Notes under the pieces: model-generated
What the model was told of the DNA's origin: nothing
The model's input: only the letters and a program-made list of their open reading frames with translations
The model's database searches: none
Assembly (NCBI GenBank): GCA_018907035.1
Contig: JACCIC010000035.1
Span: forward strand, 3,478,501 to 3,542,500
DNA: 64,000 bases
Reading direction: 5' to 3'
Origin: Sycobia sp. Sy_11
Taxonomy: Eukaryota; Arthropoda; Insecta; Hymenoptera; Epichrysomallidae
Program-made: the position numbers and the translations under genes
Shown here: in pieces, positions 42,181 to 55,950 of the stretch
Layout of the letters: each line of letters begins with the position of its first letter
Position numbering within the stretch: position 1 is the stretch's first letter

Positions 42181-42340
42181 AAATTCAGTGCTCAAAGGCT
42201 ACAGCCACAAGCTCTTTAATCTCATACATCACGGCTCCGCGTCTATGTAGGTATATGCGACGTGTAAGCTGTGTATATGCGACGTCCGCGGAGAACTGAC
42301 GGAAGTCGAGGCGCAAATCAATTGGTCTCGGCTGCCCTCC

Positions 42341-42344
42341 CGTG

Positions 42345-42403
<59 letters not shown>

Positions 42404-42404
42404 G
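42341..42404. repeat. Compound (TA)n-(CA)n-(TA)n microsatellite
   Basis: A short TA tract, about 14 CA units and about 11 TA units run without a break. A further (TA)n follows at 42483-42522. Confidence 0.95.
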
Positions 42405-42475
42405 CCTTGCAGCTCCTCCGTCATTCTCTCGTTCCTCTGCGAGCGCGAGCGCGGTAACAAGGCCGCTCCGTACAT

Positions 42476-42524
<49 letters not shown>

Positions 42525-43738
42525 AAGAGCTGAGAGCTCGCGCGAGGCGTCGTCAGCAGGTCGCGGGGGGAGGGGAGAGAGGGATGAAGGCGGAGGAGAG
42601 GGAGGAGGAGGAGGAGGTGAAGGAAAGGCTAAAAATACAAGAGGCGCGACGAAGGATCGGTGGCAGCTGCTGGCCGCGAGGACGCGATAAAAAGACGAAT
42701 GATGGGGGAGGGGGCGAGGGGAAGGGGTAGAGCGCCTCGCGCAGGACGTGTCCGCGTGTAATAATCCCACGCGCGAAAGTCGATACGCGCGCGCCGGGGC
42801 GTCCCGATGCGTGGCGGCTCTGACGAGAGGTCCGGCTTGACAGTTTTGCGCTGCTACCTCGGCGAACGGCGACGGGCTTCGCCTCGGCCGCTGAGCGCGG
42901 CGCATCGACTCATCTCCGGCCCCCTCCCACCCAACTTAAATAATTCGGAGAAACGGGAGGAGCTTTGCCGCTCTCCCCCCCCCTTTTTCCTGTCTTTCAC
43001 CGCTCGATTTTATAATATATCTATAGGATAGAAGCGATCGCGGATGATCCTACGGAGAAGAGAGAGAGAGAGGACTGGGGGGGGGGAGGGAGATAGAGTG
43101 TTTAACGGTGCTTCTCGGTCCCAGGATGCGAGGGGGATGAGAAAAAGGCAAGCGAGATAGATGAGCTGCCTCGATGTAAAAACGAACAACAAAAAAAAAA
43201 AAAAAAAAAAAATATGGAACGGACCGGGCGATACGGTGTCGGCGTCTATGTAACAGGCGTTCGACATCGCCGACGCAACGGTAGAGGATAGACTGCTCCC
43301 GGCCGCCGACGACGCCTCTGCGTCGGTGTCGTCGTCCGAATAAATCGGCCGCGCGCATTAGAGGATTTTATACGTTTACACACACACACACACACACACA
43401 CAGAGAGAGAGACACGCACATAGGTAGAGTCACGTGGCGCAGGATATAAGCCGCGCGCCGAGGCGCCCGCTATCTTATCTCGCCTAGCCTCGATCTTTGT
43501 ATTTAAATTGCATTCTCCAGCCCCATCGCGTCCGTATACATGCATACATGTGTGTGAATGTGAGCGCGAGCCTGAGCTGCCTATGAGTGTCTCGCGGCGG
43601 ATCCAGCTTGGCACGATTTGCCTGATTATATATATATATATATATACATATATACATATATATATATACATATAAAGAGTATTAGAACGACTTTTCAGAT
43701 TGTTTCTCGCTCTGCCCGTTCATTAATGCGCACTCGGA

Positions 43739-43782
<44 letters not shown>

Positions 43783-44066
43783 ATATACATACACATAGAT
43801 AGATCCCTACGGTCTAACACCTTTCTCATTCGTAAACTACTTGCCACTACTACTTCTGCAGTGCCACTAGTGCCACTCTCTATATATAACGCATACCTCG
43901 ATCGGATCGTAAAGAATCGACGGGGCGTCAAGCACGCGCATATCGATACAGTTTTTCAATGCTCGACGATCCGATCGGGATACGGCGTCCGCTCTAATGG
44001 ACAATATATAACGCCTTAACAATGCTTATTACCGCGCCGATTTCGCGGAGTGGGGCCGAGGGGGAG

Positions 44067-44099
<33 letters not shown>

Positions 44100-45060
44100 T
44101 CAATTTCGTCATGTACACACGTAACGGACGCTCGTACGGGGCACGAAATCGACGTGAATAACTCGAGCGTAAAAACTACGTACCGTCTATTTGCATTAAA
44201 AGTCGAAGTGGAAAGAGACAGAAAACAAAAACATAAATGGCCTATCGACCCGTCAATCAAACTGCGACCTAAGTATATGGAATTTCTTCCCGCGTCGCTT
44301 TCACTCCTGAGCTCGCGATCTGTCCTTCTCCGTCCGTATGTATTCGATCCTCGTCGGTCTCGTTTTCGTGGAAGAAAAAACAAAAAGCATCGTCGGGACG
44401 CGCGGGGACGCGCGAGCGCCGAGGAATCGCGCTTTCCTCCAGCGGGCTGCGGCCCATCTCCGGACGGGCCCGCGATACGTCGCGACACCGCCCACGAACT
44501 TGGTACGTTACAGCGTCGAGTGAGTCGGCCCGGGATCTCGTGAAATAACCAACGGCGACGCGAGGTGCGGGATGGGGAGGCGTCACGAGACCAGCGTCGT
44601 TCGTAACGCAAATCGCGTCTCCTCCGTGGGACAAAGTGATGCGAGGCGCCGGGGGGGGGGGGCTACGGGCGAGAAGACAATAATCGGAGACGAGGAAGAG
44701 GAACGTGAGGAAAAGATGCGAGAATATATATATGAAAAACTCCGGAAGGTCGGATAACGATGCCAAATCCCAGAGTTACGTCTCTATATTATATATTGGA
44801 GTCGTCGATGACTTCGACTCTCTCTCTCTCTCTCTCTCACGCGCGCGCATATGTGACCACACAAATGGACAGTTATCGCACTCGACATTAACATGCGCTG
44901 TTAATAGAAGAGTATACCTGAATGTCCGCTCGCTTGGCCATGCATATAGGCGAGGCTGTGTGTACGATATAAAGACATATATACAGCAGGACTGAATTTA
45001 CACGGGGAGTTCGGGGATTTAAATGACTTCGCCCAGCCTCCCTCGGTCAGTCGACGTAGA
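42405..45060. other. Non-coding GC-rich and microsatellite segment
   Basis: (TA)n at 42483-42522 and 43628-43670, an A-run at 43190-43211, (AC)n at 43377-43403, (CT)n at 43743-43777, (GA)n at 44068-44097 and (CT)n at 44819-44838. An octamer ATTTGCAT is at 44189-44196. A 173-codon plus frame at 44022-44543 has no recognised domain and is not called. Confidence 0.65.
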
Positions 45061-46430
45061 AGACTTCGTCTGAATTTCGAAAAATTTTCACTCGCGTGAA
45101 AATTGAATAAAATAAATAATAATAAATAGAGATAAAATGATAAATGGGATATTCTCGAGTTAAAATCTATCATTAAATAAAAAACCATTTAATTTCAACA
45201 ACTTTACGTGGGCCTCCCACATTTTCCTTCATAAGCCACAGATCCACACCGATATCCATCCAGCCCTGATCTTACAGCGTTTGTGCTCCGAGAGAGAGAC
45301 TCCAAACGCGCGTAGGCGAAAGATAGATAGTTGTGTATTTTTTTTTTTTTGTAATCGTGAGTACGAAATAGCACAATAAATTACATGCTAAAAATAATAA
45401 ATTGCTAGATATTTCATTAGCGCATAAAATGCTATAAAACAAAAAAATAACGCAAAACATATATAGTATATAACAATACAGTGTGTCGGGCTTATTATAA
45501 ATAGCTATAAACGAAATTACAAATAGCTATACTGTAACAGAACATATATATATATATATATATATATGAATTGAACAGAGAAATCTAACATAACACGTTC
45601 GCGCGCATCTTTCAGTCGGCGAGACCATCGCTTAAAAGTAATCGCACGATATCAGATCCTCGCGGATCCCCATGATTAGCCTCGATTCAAAACGACGATT
45701 CCTCCGTATCGATCGCTCGACCCGCGTCCCTCCGCAAAATTAAGAATATCCCCTATTGCGAAGCCGCTCCGTTGCGCAAGCGCGCGACGATAACGCGCGA
45801 GCCGTGCGGCTGTCGGGCCCCACATTGCGCGCGTATACACGCTCCGTCCTATTATTGCACTACGACGACGACGACGACAATGGACGGTTCGCGCGCGACG
45901 GATGCCCGCGCGAAAAAGGCCGCGCATATCTCGCGCGGAACCCGTCGCGCCCAAGAATGGCGCTGATATAGAATGAGAATGCCGCGAGCGACGCGCCGAC
46001 CCGATCGACTTATAGGTGCGTCATGGAGACGCGTATAATGACGAGTCCAGTCTCGTTCCTGGAAGGAGCGCGCGATTAAATAAGCGGGGGGGAAAAAGAA
46101 AGAAAAGAAGTGTCTTTTTAATCGCTCATCCTTCGATTTGAAGCGCGAGCGCGCGACTCCATTAGTCGAGAGATTATATTTGTTAAAATCGCCGCCGCCA
46201 TACTGCGGGAGGAGCATAGCGCGTCGCCCCGGTTTCTCTATTTTTTTCTTCTTCCTCTTCTTTATCGTTCGTCTTTCGTTGCCAAGTCCGCGATCACAGA
46301 TACCAAGAGTACATTTTTTGCGCATACGGTCAAAGTGCGAATAATGAGTTCGCGGATTTTTCCTCTGCTAACGTTTGGACATTTAATCACTTTCGGGTGT
46401 AGGAAGACGCAAGGAGACAGCATCGAGCTG

Positions 46431-46457
46431 TTCGAGCGGTTCGAGCAGTTCGAATCC
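46431..46457. repeat. Short 9-bp tandem repeat
   Basis: Three units, TTCGAGCGG, TTCGAGCAG and TTCGAATCC, lie head to tail. The same core recurs as a palindrome about 80 bases downstream (46536-46552). Confidence 0.85.
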
Positions 46458-46535
46458 ATTATAATTTTTCATGGAGATTCAGCGATCTAAGCATTGAAGT
46501 AGAGAAACTGTAGAAAAAAAAATACTCGAGCTGGT

Positions 46536-46552
46536 GTTCGAGCTGCTCGAAC
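46536..46552. repeat. 17-bp palindrome GTTCGAGC-T-GCTCGAAC
   Basis: Eight-base arms with a one-base centre are built from the same core as the tandem repeat at 46431-46457, so the two could pair or bind the same factor. Confidence 0.85.
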
Positions 46553-47375
46553 ATCAAAGAGTTTCACTAGCCCTACCGAGCACAATATGCCTACGCTCGT
46601 AAATAATGTTAAAACTGATTTTCGAACGGCATCGCGCGGCAGGGGGGGGGCGAGGGGGTGGGAGGGCGTCAAATTGAAAAGGAAATCAATTACAGCGCAG
46701 GAGAAAACTCGATGCTATCGGCGCGCCTGTATAGATCGATGCGTTAACGCACCGGCGTTCGTTCCATCCGTTATCCCGCCCGAGAATCGATCGGGTATCG
46801 CGCGCGCGCGCGCGCACACACCCGCAAGTGCAGCTAATATAGAGGACAAAAAGGCACTGCCGTAAGAGCGGCCGAGCGCGGCCGGCAGAAGCCTCGTTGC
46901 GTCGGGGCCGTTTGCGTAAGGAATAGTAGCGGAGCAACGAGACACCGGTAAAAGCGGACGAAATAACGAATGGAAAGGCAAAACAAATGCAGCGGAGCCG
47001 GTGGCGGCGGCGGCGGCGGCAGTAGCGCGTCGCCCAGGAAAGAAGTCGAGAGCGGGGATGCGCTCCTCTTCTCTCCTGGCCACGGCCGCGAGATTGAAAT
47101 CTTCCTCGGGTCCGCTTGACGAGCACTTGGGGCCAGCTCCGTCAAGAGGAGTAGGATAATAACGAGCACGGGCGGCGCGCGCTCGAAAGAGAAGGGCGCG
47201 GAGCGATGATGATGATTATATATACATACACAACGTTATGGCCGTCCGTCGATGAGAGCGGAAGATCGTACTTCGACGCCACACGCGGCAAGGCCGAGAG
47301 ATGCACCACACCCCGCGAATCTCGGTGCACGCGGAGAGCGGTAGATTATATATATATATATATTATATATATATA

Positions 47376-47409
<34 letters not shown>

Positions 47410-47619
47410 CATTATATATATATAATTCATACATATAAACACACGCACGCATACAAACACACACATACATATATATATACTACCGACTGTACCGCACCGG
47501 CTTTCTATTACATATAGAGACCGAAAACTAGATTTCTCAGCAGCGTTGCGCGGCCAGCGCTAAGCGGCTGCGTCTTCGCTCATGCAATTCGCGCGTATAT
47601 ATATACAACATAAATACGG

Positions 47620-47727
47620 CATTGTGCGCCTCCGCTATACACCTTCTCACATTTTATAAACTCCCTATGGGCGGATCGCTCATCTATGCATATACAGAAT
47701 ATTCTTTTGAGACTTTTTGTAAACAGC

Positions 47728-47781
<54 letters not shown>

Positions 47782-48739
47782 ACACATCTATGGTTGACAC
47801 GGGCACCGTTCCAGGGGGGTCCGGCAATGGCCCGCGACTTTCCATGTGTACATATCCGCTCGCGCCTGCGGGAAATCGTATATCGCTTAATTATAAGTCC
47901 GCGCCGCCAGCGTCTATCCTTCGTATAATACACAATTGCCCTCCACTCAAAAGCGCTTCAGCGATGATATATGCGGTATTTTATTATTTCGACCGATATT
48001 CGCGCGCACGCAAGCGCCCACCGATATTGCGCAAAGACCGCGCGGAAAAAATTATACGGCTAGGAGCATACTCAAATTTGCGTACGCACTAGAGCGATCG
48101 TTTGTTCTGCTAACCCCCGTTTGTGTGGGTGTGTGTATGTGTGTCTGTGGCTCAAACAATGCTCCCGCGTCTATTTTCTTTACTTTTTTTATGAACAAGT
48201 GACATGGATACAGAAATGAAGTAATCGGCGCAAGCTCTATACTTGAAATTTTCACTGTCGTCAAAATTCATTTAATTTATTGTAATAATGATAAGCAGAA
48301 CTGATTCTTATCAATTAGTCAATATAAGCATTTTAAATTGTAATGCGTACGGTATACGGTGTGCGGTAAGGATAAAGAAAACGAGCAAGGACTATTTGCA
48401 TAAATAACTAAAAATTATTATCTGTTAAAAAATAATGAAATTTTTCCTCCGAAGGCAAATGAATATATTTCACCGTTTGCGCAATGTTATTTCGTTTCGC
48501 ACTGCGCAAACAGTTCAATTATTCACCGATTTAGTAAGACAAACAAGTGAAATTTTCATTTGAAAAAGTGAATGTTTCCGTTTTGCGTCGAATGAATACC
48601 GCTAGATTTATACAGAGATACAAGAATATTTAATATTTAATTCGCAAATTATTGCACTATTGGACGCGCTCCGATGAGGATCGGAAGAAAATTGATAAAT
48701 AAAGGACAAAATCAAAAGTGTCTATATACGTATACTACA

Positions 48740-48785
<46 letters not shown>

Positions 48786-49704
48786 CACGAAAGGCTCGAT
48801 GAGGGTCACTTTCGCATTTCTTGCACGGGACCGGTAAACTTTTCTCCTCCTCGTCGTCTTCTCTTTTTTTTCCTCCTTGCCCCCCCCCCCCCCGCCACAC
48901 ATACCCGCGGCCTTCGTTCGCGGGAGGTGAAACGAAGGCGGCGCGCTCGCGCGGCGACATCTGCCCGCGCGACGATATCTCCCGTCCGGCGAAGAGGAGC
49001 GAGGTCGAAAGTTGGACGCGCCCATGTGATCTCGTGTACGTAGGTGCGCGCGTAAGGCACTTTCCTGCCGCGAGGCGCGCAAGCGCGCTCGCGAACACCT
49101 CCCCCGCAACGTTCGAACTGTCACCCCCCTTTCAATGATAATGCGGACGATCGCGCGAGTATGCGCACACGTATATATCGTCGTCAGCTAGCTGTCGGCT
49201 CCGTGAAATCGTATCAAAAATTAGGCGGGCGGCGAGGGGAGGGACCGTCCCCGAGGAGTTCTCCCACGCTCCTCGCCTGACGCGCGGGTTCACCCGCAGC
49301 GGCACGCTCGTCGTTCAATGTATTGTGTGTATATATATATATACATGTGTGTGTGTGTGTGTGTGTATACAGAATCGCTTATGTACACATTCATATGTGT
49401 ATAATGGCATGTAACAGGCGATCTGCATAAATTAGTCGGATTGAGCTCTCGTCGAGCGCGCGAGTTACACGGAGGGTGCAACTCAATCTTGCGCGCGCGC
49501 GGGAATCTCGACTGTGTAATATCGCAGCCAGCCGTGGGAGATAGTGCCGGGGCGATAATCAAGGCAGGCGTCGTAAATTATCGTGAGGCGGGAGAATTAG
49601 CTTGTAGTTTTCGATAAAATTACAGAAAAAAAAAAAATAAAAGAAATGAAAACTCGGTTACAAAAGAGGTGGTAATACGAGAGGCATGCGAATTAAGACA
49701 CAGA

Positions 49705-49751
<47 letters not shown>

Positions 49752-50013
49752 GTGTTTCTGGGATCACACGATACCCCCCTCCGCCAACTTCTTAGGTCGT
49801 ATCGCGTGATTATCAAGGATGCTGATTACAAGTAGTAGATTTTCTATGTATGTATATATATATATATATAATCAATGGTTCGTTTCCATGATAATATCTC
49901 CTTTATTTTCACACTTAAATTCAGTACGATTTTAATCGGCGAAATTTTAAATGATATTATACACTTATTTTCGTACGTTTTATAGATATATTTTGAAAGT
50001 TTGCTTGCAAGTA

Positions 50014-50071
<58 letters not shown>

Positions 50072-50468
50072 ATGTATATATACGTACGTAAACTGTGTTT
50101 GCAACAGAGTCGATTTTATTGCAAATCTATTAAAAACAGCCAATTTACATGGAAATGTTCGAATTAAAGCTAATTGAATGGAAGTAATAAATTACGTACA
50201 TTCTTCGAAATAAAAACCGTATCTATATTGCAGAAATAAGTGTATACATGAGGTTGTGCGTGCGTGTGTGTGTGTGTGTGTGTATGCAGAACTTTTATCC
50301 ATTGTGCAAGCTATACAGATACAGGCTGAACGCAGGCCGCAAGCGAGATGAAGCGGTATGCTTCAGATGCACCGCCGACGCCACGTCTGCTCAAAACCGA
50401 TTTTCTAACATTAATCCAAAACCATTTAATATCACCGGATGAGAGGGCTCAGCAACCTGTGTGTGTGT

Positions 50469-50519
<51 letters not shown>

Positions 50520-50700
50520 ATGAATATTTGATCGGCGCTATTTTGTCATAACAAGCGGTGTATATATTAATAATAAGTGGTCGCGAGGAAAGTTACACAT
50601 ATTATTAGTACTAAAACGTTATTATATGCACGTAGATATTTGGAGTCTTTCAATCTAAGTGTTTAAATGTATGAGAGTGCACTTATGACAGCGGAGCCGC
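47620..50700. other. Non-coding mixed segment
   Basis: (GT)n at 47733-47780, AT-rich unique DNA at 48190-48740 (octamer ATTTGCAT at 48394-48401), (TA)n at 48743-48781, GC-rich unique DNA to 49320, (GA)n at 49709-49748, and (TA)n or (GT)n at 49330-49367, 50015-50071, 50261-50283 and 50468-50517. No gene is recognised. Confidence 0.65.
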
Positions 50701-51070
50701 CGCTGCTTTCCCCAACAGTTTCCGCTGCAACTGTATAGATGTGTGTACACGACACATAATGCCTGCCCATTGATGAGTCGAGAAAAATCGGTATAATATA
50801 AAGCCGCGCGCGCCTGCCCCTCTGTATATATATAGAGAGAGGGGGGGAAGGGGAAGAACGAGAGAGACGGTTAATATAGAAACAATAAGGAGGAAGATAA
50901 GAATTATATTAAAGCAGATCCAGCGATGCCGCGCGCCGTATAATATAGAGACATTGAAAGAAAGACTCTCTTTCGATCTCTCTCGCCGTACAGTAGAGCT
51001 CGATATATATATATAGGCGCGTCGATCGACGCTGCGGACGGTAAATCCTCCTATCGGCGCTAGAGAGGAG

Positions 51071-51110
<40 letters not shown>

Positions 51111-51211
51111 CGCGGCCGCTGCCACGGTAGGCCGATTTTCAATTTGACGCCGTGATTTATGCTGGAAAGAGGCGCGCGCCCGCGCGCTCGCGTGCACGCA
51201 AGCTTGCTCTG

Positions 51212-51256
<45 letters not shown>

Positions 51257-51354
51257 CCGCGCGCATAAAGACCGTATCGGAGGCGCGCGCGGAGAGACAG
51301 AGACGGATAATAGAGATTCGGACCTCTAGAGTTTATGTGTATCTATCTATATCT

Positions 51355-51405
<51 letters not shown>

Positions 51406-51832
51406 GCGAGAATCCGACGATGCGCGGCCTCTCGCCTCGGCGCGCCAGGAGTGGTCGTCCCTCTCCCGGGAGAGGAGAGGAAGCGAAGTACCGTTGCTTT
51501 GCTCCAGTTATATAGGCGAGGCATCTGCTCTCCTCTCGGTTATCCTATCTCCCTCCACCCTCCCTTCCCCTCTTCCTCCTCCCTCGTACTCCCTCTCTAT
51601 TGCTCGCGCGCGCGCGCGCGCGCATCCGAGGCTCTAAGTACGTATATATATATATATATATAAGTCGCGAAACGTCTCCTCTTGCGCGCCACCGCCCGAG
51701 GGGAGGAGCGCCGCGATCCAGCGACGCGCGGCTGCTGCGGCAACGCGGATGAAAGAGAAATTTATGCTCGCCTCACGGGTGTCTTATTATATCCGGCGCG
51801 CGGTTATCTTAGGTCCGTGTGCGGTACTTTTT

Positions 51833-51891
<59 letters not shown>

Positions 51892-52550
51892 GTACGCGTG
51901 TGCGTGCGTGTGTGCGGGTGTGTACGAGCGTGGCGTGTCTGTATACGTACGCTAAGATGGACGCGTTTCCATACACGTATCCAGGGTCCTTTTATTCGTG
52001 CGAATTCGCGTTCTACGCGCGCGCCTTTAATCATTGATATTTCTCGAGGTTGTGCCCTACGCTCGAAACATCTGCGATTTTCCATTTGTGGCAATATTTG
52101 AAATCAAATTGGCAATAATTTAAATAGGTTGTTTTACATCAATGCTCTCGGTTTGACGTGAGATTATTAGCAATTAAATCTTCTATATAACTTAAACTTT
52201 CAATACAGGGTGCGGGTGAACTCTGACGATGCTTTACTAATTTTTCATTCATAAGCTTTCTTCCAATAAATGTCGATTACTCGCAAGTCTGTTAATAGTC
52301 TATAGGCTTAAATATATTGTTTTCTTGCAATATAGGATTAATATTTGATATTCTCTGTAATTATTCTCAAATTATTGAATTCCTCTTATTAACATTTTAT
52401 TCATCTACGTATAAAAATTTATTTTTAAAATAGATTTTCCAGACGACTCTTTATGTACGATCTAGGCGCACGGCTGAAGCTATATGCGAAATCCGGACTT
52501 TCTATCGATACGCGCTGCACGCGCGTATGGGCTAAAAACAGGAATTGCCC

Positions 52551-52602
<52 letters not shown>

Positions 52603-52900
52603 TGTATATATATATATTAAATGCCCGACGCTACGCCGTTTTCTCGGGCGCGCGCGGAGCTCCCCGCGATAAAACTAAGAATCCCGCGTGACCGCGGTCA
52701 ATGCTGCGAGCCGTGTTTTCTTCCCTCCCTCCCCCGCCCCTTCATAACCAAAGCCGTTTCAATATTGTGTATACTTAACGCGTTAATAGTATTGCTTATA
52801 TGTGCACGTATTATTTAATGCCAATCGTACATGCGGCGACGACTCTATTCATGCCCGCTTGATTATTCGATACGGGAAATCGCAATGGCTCGTATATACC

Positions 52901-52952
<52 letters not shown>

Positions 52953-53529
52953 TATGGAAGCCGTATAATCACAATGAAAATCTGGATTTCCGGTAATAAA
53001 TGCTTTTGCAATATTAACGCGTTCCAAGCTTGGCTTTTTTCTCACCCACCCGTTCTGCACACAGATAGATAGAATAAAATAATTTAACAAATAGAAGAAA
53101 ATAAATTAATTTAGAAATTGAAAGAGAGTTTTTCAACTCACATATATGTATGTGTATGTGCGCGTATTGATGTGTGTAACATACTTGCAGTGTAACAGTA
53201 GCTGGCATAATAAATGTAAACGTTTTTGCACAAATAAGTGAAAATCCGTACGCTCGTTACGACATCCTCAATTCCCGGATGATTGATTGACCTGTCAAAT
53301 ACGAGGCCGAACGGCCTCGCGATTTCTCACGCGCGCGCTCGCGCACACAAACACGTGTGCGCACAGATTTTGACGTGCCGTAGGTGTCGTTATGTGTCGC
53401 CGATACCCGATCGTAGGTCGGACGGCATCATAGGCTCTTGCCAAATTAATTAAGTGACATATCGCGCGAGACCGAGGCAATGCATCTCGCCCAGCCTCGG
53501 CTGCGCCTCGGCCATTACTGTTTCGTCAG

Positions 53530-53564
<35 letters not shown>

Positions 53565-53640
53565 TTCATTATAATGCGAGCTCGAGCGTGTAATCGGTAT
53601 ATATAGACATATAACTGGATGGTAAATTTTGATCGTTATA
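50700..53640. other. Non-coding mixed segment, very (TA)n-dense
   Basis: (GA)n at 51074-51107; (TA)n at 51213-51254, 51360-51403, 51642-51662, 51836-51885, 52557-52618 and 52902-52951; (CG)n at 51605-51623; (GA)n at 53532-53561. 52090-52470 is AT-rich unique and contains ATACAGGGTG (52203-52212), the same 10-mer as the left edge of the candidate element at 36592. No gene. Confidence 0.65.
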
Positions 53641-53671
53641 GGCCGGCACGTATGCGCGCGTCTGCGGCTGC

Positions 53672-53711
<40 letters not shown>

Positions 53712-54060
53712 ATCAATCGGTAACATGGAAGAATTGTACAATACATACCTGAAATATAATTGATCATTCTCGGCGCGTTTTGTGAAAGGAATAATGAAAC
53801 GGTCGTTAAGAACAAATGAATTTTAGACGGGCCATTTCCCATTTAAATTTATGGAGATGGACGAAATAGATTAAAAATTATACATCAGAAACGCGGTTTA
53901 AAATCAATTAGTTATCGTTCGGGGGAAAAAATTGAAGCCCTTTTTCGGGCAATCCTCTCATTCGAATAACATATTTATTATATAATATACATATACTCAT
54001 TCAATCGAATCTTCACCACGAGTAGTTTTACTTTTTGACTTATACTTCATAAGTTAAAGG

Positions 54061-54133
<73 letters not shown>

Positions 54134-55531
54134 TCCCTCCCACCCTCTGGCGCGTTGGAAAACAAAAACAAAGAAGAAGAAAAATAGCTTTGTGATTTTG
54201 TAAGTAAAATTTAAGAGTTAACGAGATATAGCTTGGATATATATGGCAATATCCGAATAGATTTACGATACACACTCGCGGCTGTTAGGAATGAATCAGT
54301 TCTTCAATTTCATTATAGTGAATCGAGAAATTTTGATAAAGTACCTATTAATTATTATGAAAATATTGTAAAAAAAAAAAAAAAAAAAAAAATGGATGAT
54401 GCCGAGTATTACGTGATGCGGATGAAAAATAAAAAAGAAATTAACTAATAATACACACAGAGACGCGCGCGCGCCAGCCATTCGGAATAATTTATTCGAT
54501 ATATTTCACTTCGGGCAATTTGAAATGAGCCTCAACCATTTAACCCGCCTGTATATGTACAAAGGATCAAAGGAACAACTCCAAGCGAGCACGCGTACTC
54601 TCTCGTGGTATATATAATAAAAATACACAATTTCCCTGATATGCGTATATATAAACGTATATCTAGCGCAGCTGTCCCTGGATAATGATCAAAACGCATA
54701 ATGTACGTATAAATCAAAGGCCGAGAGACGCGAAGCTCGCTCGAGATCGCTGTAATTGTTAAAAAAAAAAAAAAGAAAGAAGGAATAAGAAAAAAGTCAC
54801 CTGCGTATATCTCGTCTTTTTTTTTTTTTTTTTTTTAGGCATATGTACAATAATACCGACTCCGCGTCGCTTGAATCATCGTGCATACGAGAAGTTTCCT
54901 TATTCGGTATCGCCGGGCGCGATTTCCGCGAGTGTTTCCGCGAGTGCGCGCATCTCGGCCCGACGATGCGCGAATATATGCGTGCATGTGGGCTCTGTGT
55001 ATACGCATGCGTGATACATACACTCGCGATGCAGCGCGAGCCTCTTGTTTCGCCAACCTTTACCGCTGCGCGCGCGCGTGCGTTCATTCAATACCGGCGG
55101 CAAATACTCACAGGCAAACGCGCGCGCGCGCGCGCGCATGCACATACATATCTATATGTAATCTATAGAGACATTAACGCGCGGGTCGCGCGACTCCGTC
55201 TCGACGTCTCGGGAGGCTTCGATGGGCGCCGCGTCGGAGCGCCGGCTCGAACGAGGTGGGGGGGAGGGGAGATGATTCGCCGCATTATAATAATGCCTGT
55301 ACTTACGCTAATGCAGGTATGTATATTATGCACCGGGGCCGGCTGTTTTCGCATTAAATTTTGCACAATACACGATGCTCGTATAGTTATATGTGTTTAC
55401 AGGCGATGTATATATAAAGAAGGTCCTTTCCTATAATCTTTATAGAGCTGCAATCATCGTGGGGTATGCAATTTTTTCTTCAGCACGGCCTATATTTGTC
55501 TTCGGATTTATTATATAGATAGACTCTTTTT

Positions 55532-55586
<55 letters not shown>

Positions 55587-55911
55587 TTACTTAGCATTTC
55601 ATTAGGGAAATAGCTATAAATATAAAGATGCGCTATTGTTTAAGAAGCCGTATTATTTATTTCACGAATTGATAGTTGGAAGTATTTCCAATAAATCTAT
55701 AGAGAAACGATAGATCTTTTTTTACAACTACGGTAGCTATGTAATTTGAAAAAATAAAAAAACTCCTACACGATAATGATAAATCACGCCCGAAGAATGA
55801 ATGAAGTATTTTATATTGTTTATCGCTGTGTGGATTGAAAATAAAAATTAAGCACAATGAGTCGTTCATCAAGAAAGTAATTATAAGTTAATAACTATCC
55901 ACAGCTATGTC

Positions 55912-55950
<39 letters not shown>

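Larger units (their letters stand above)
45060..47620. other. Non-coding mixed segment
   Basis: 45060-45540 is AT-rich unique; 45600-47330 is GC- and CpG-rich with (GAC)n at 45862-45880, (CG)n at 46798-46815 and (CGG)n at 47002-47024. An irregular TA/AT belt fills 47347-47422. No gene is recognised. Confidence 0.65.

Noticed and set aside
44022..44543. 173-codon plus-strand frame
   Set aside because: Only the first part is repeat-derived, but the rest has no recognised domain and strongly Arg/Ser/Pro-biased composition; not enough for a gene call.
46440..46460. GTTCGAATCC, which resembles a tRNA B box
   Set aside because: It is part of the 9-bp tandem repeat; no A box or acceptor stem is found upstream.
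47347..47422. Irregular TA/AT belt as a possible matrix-attachment or origin region
   Set aside because: It is an imperfect microsatellite like dozens of others here; nothing specific supports a special function.
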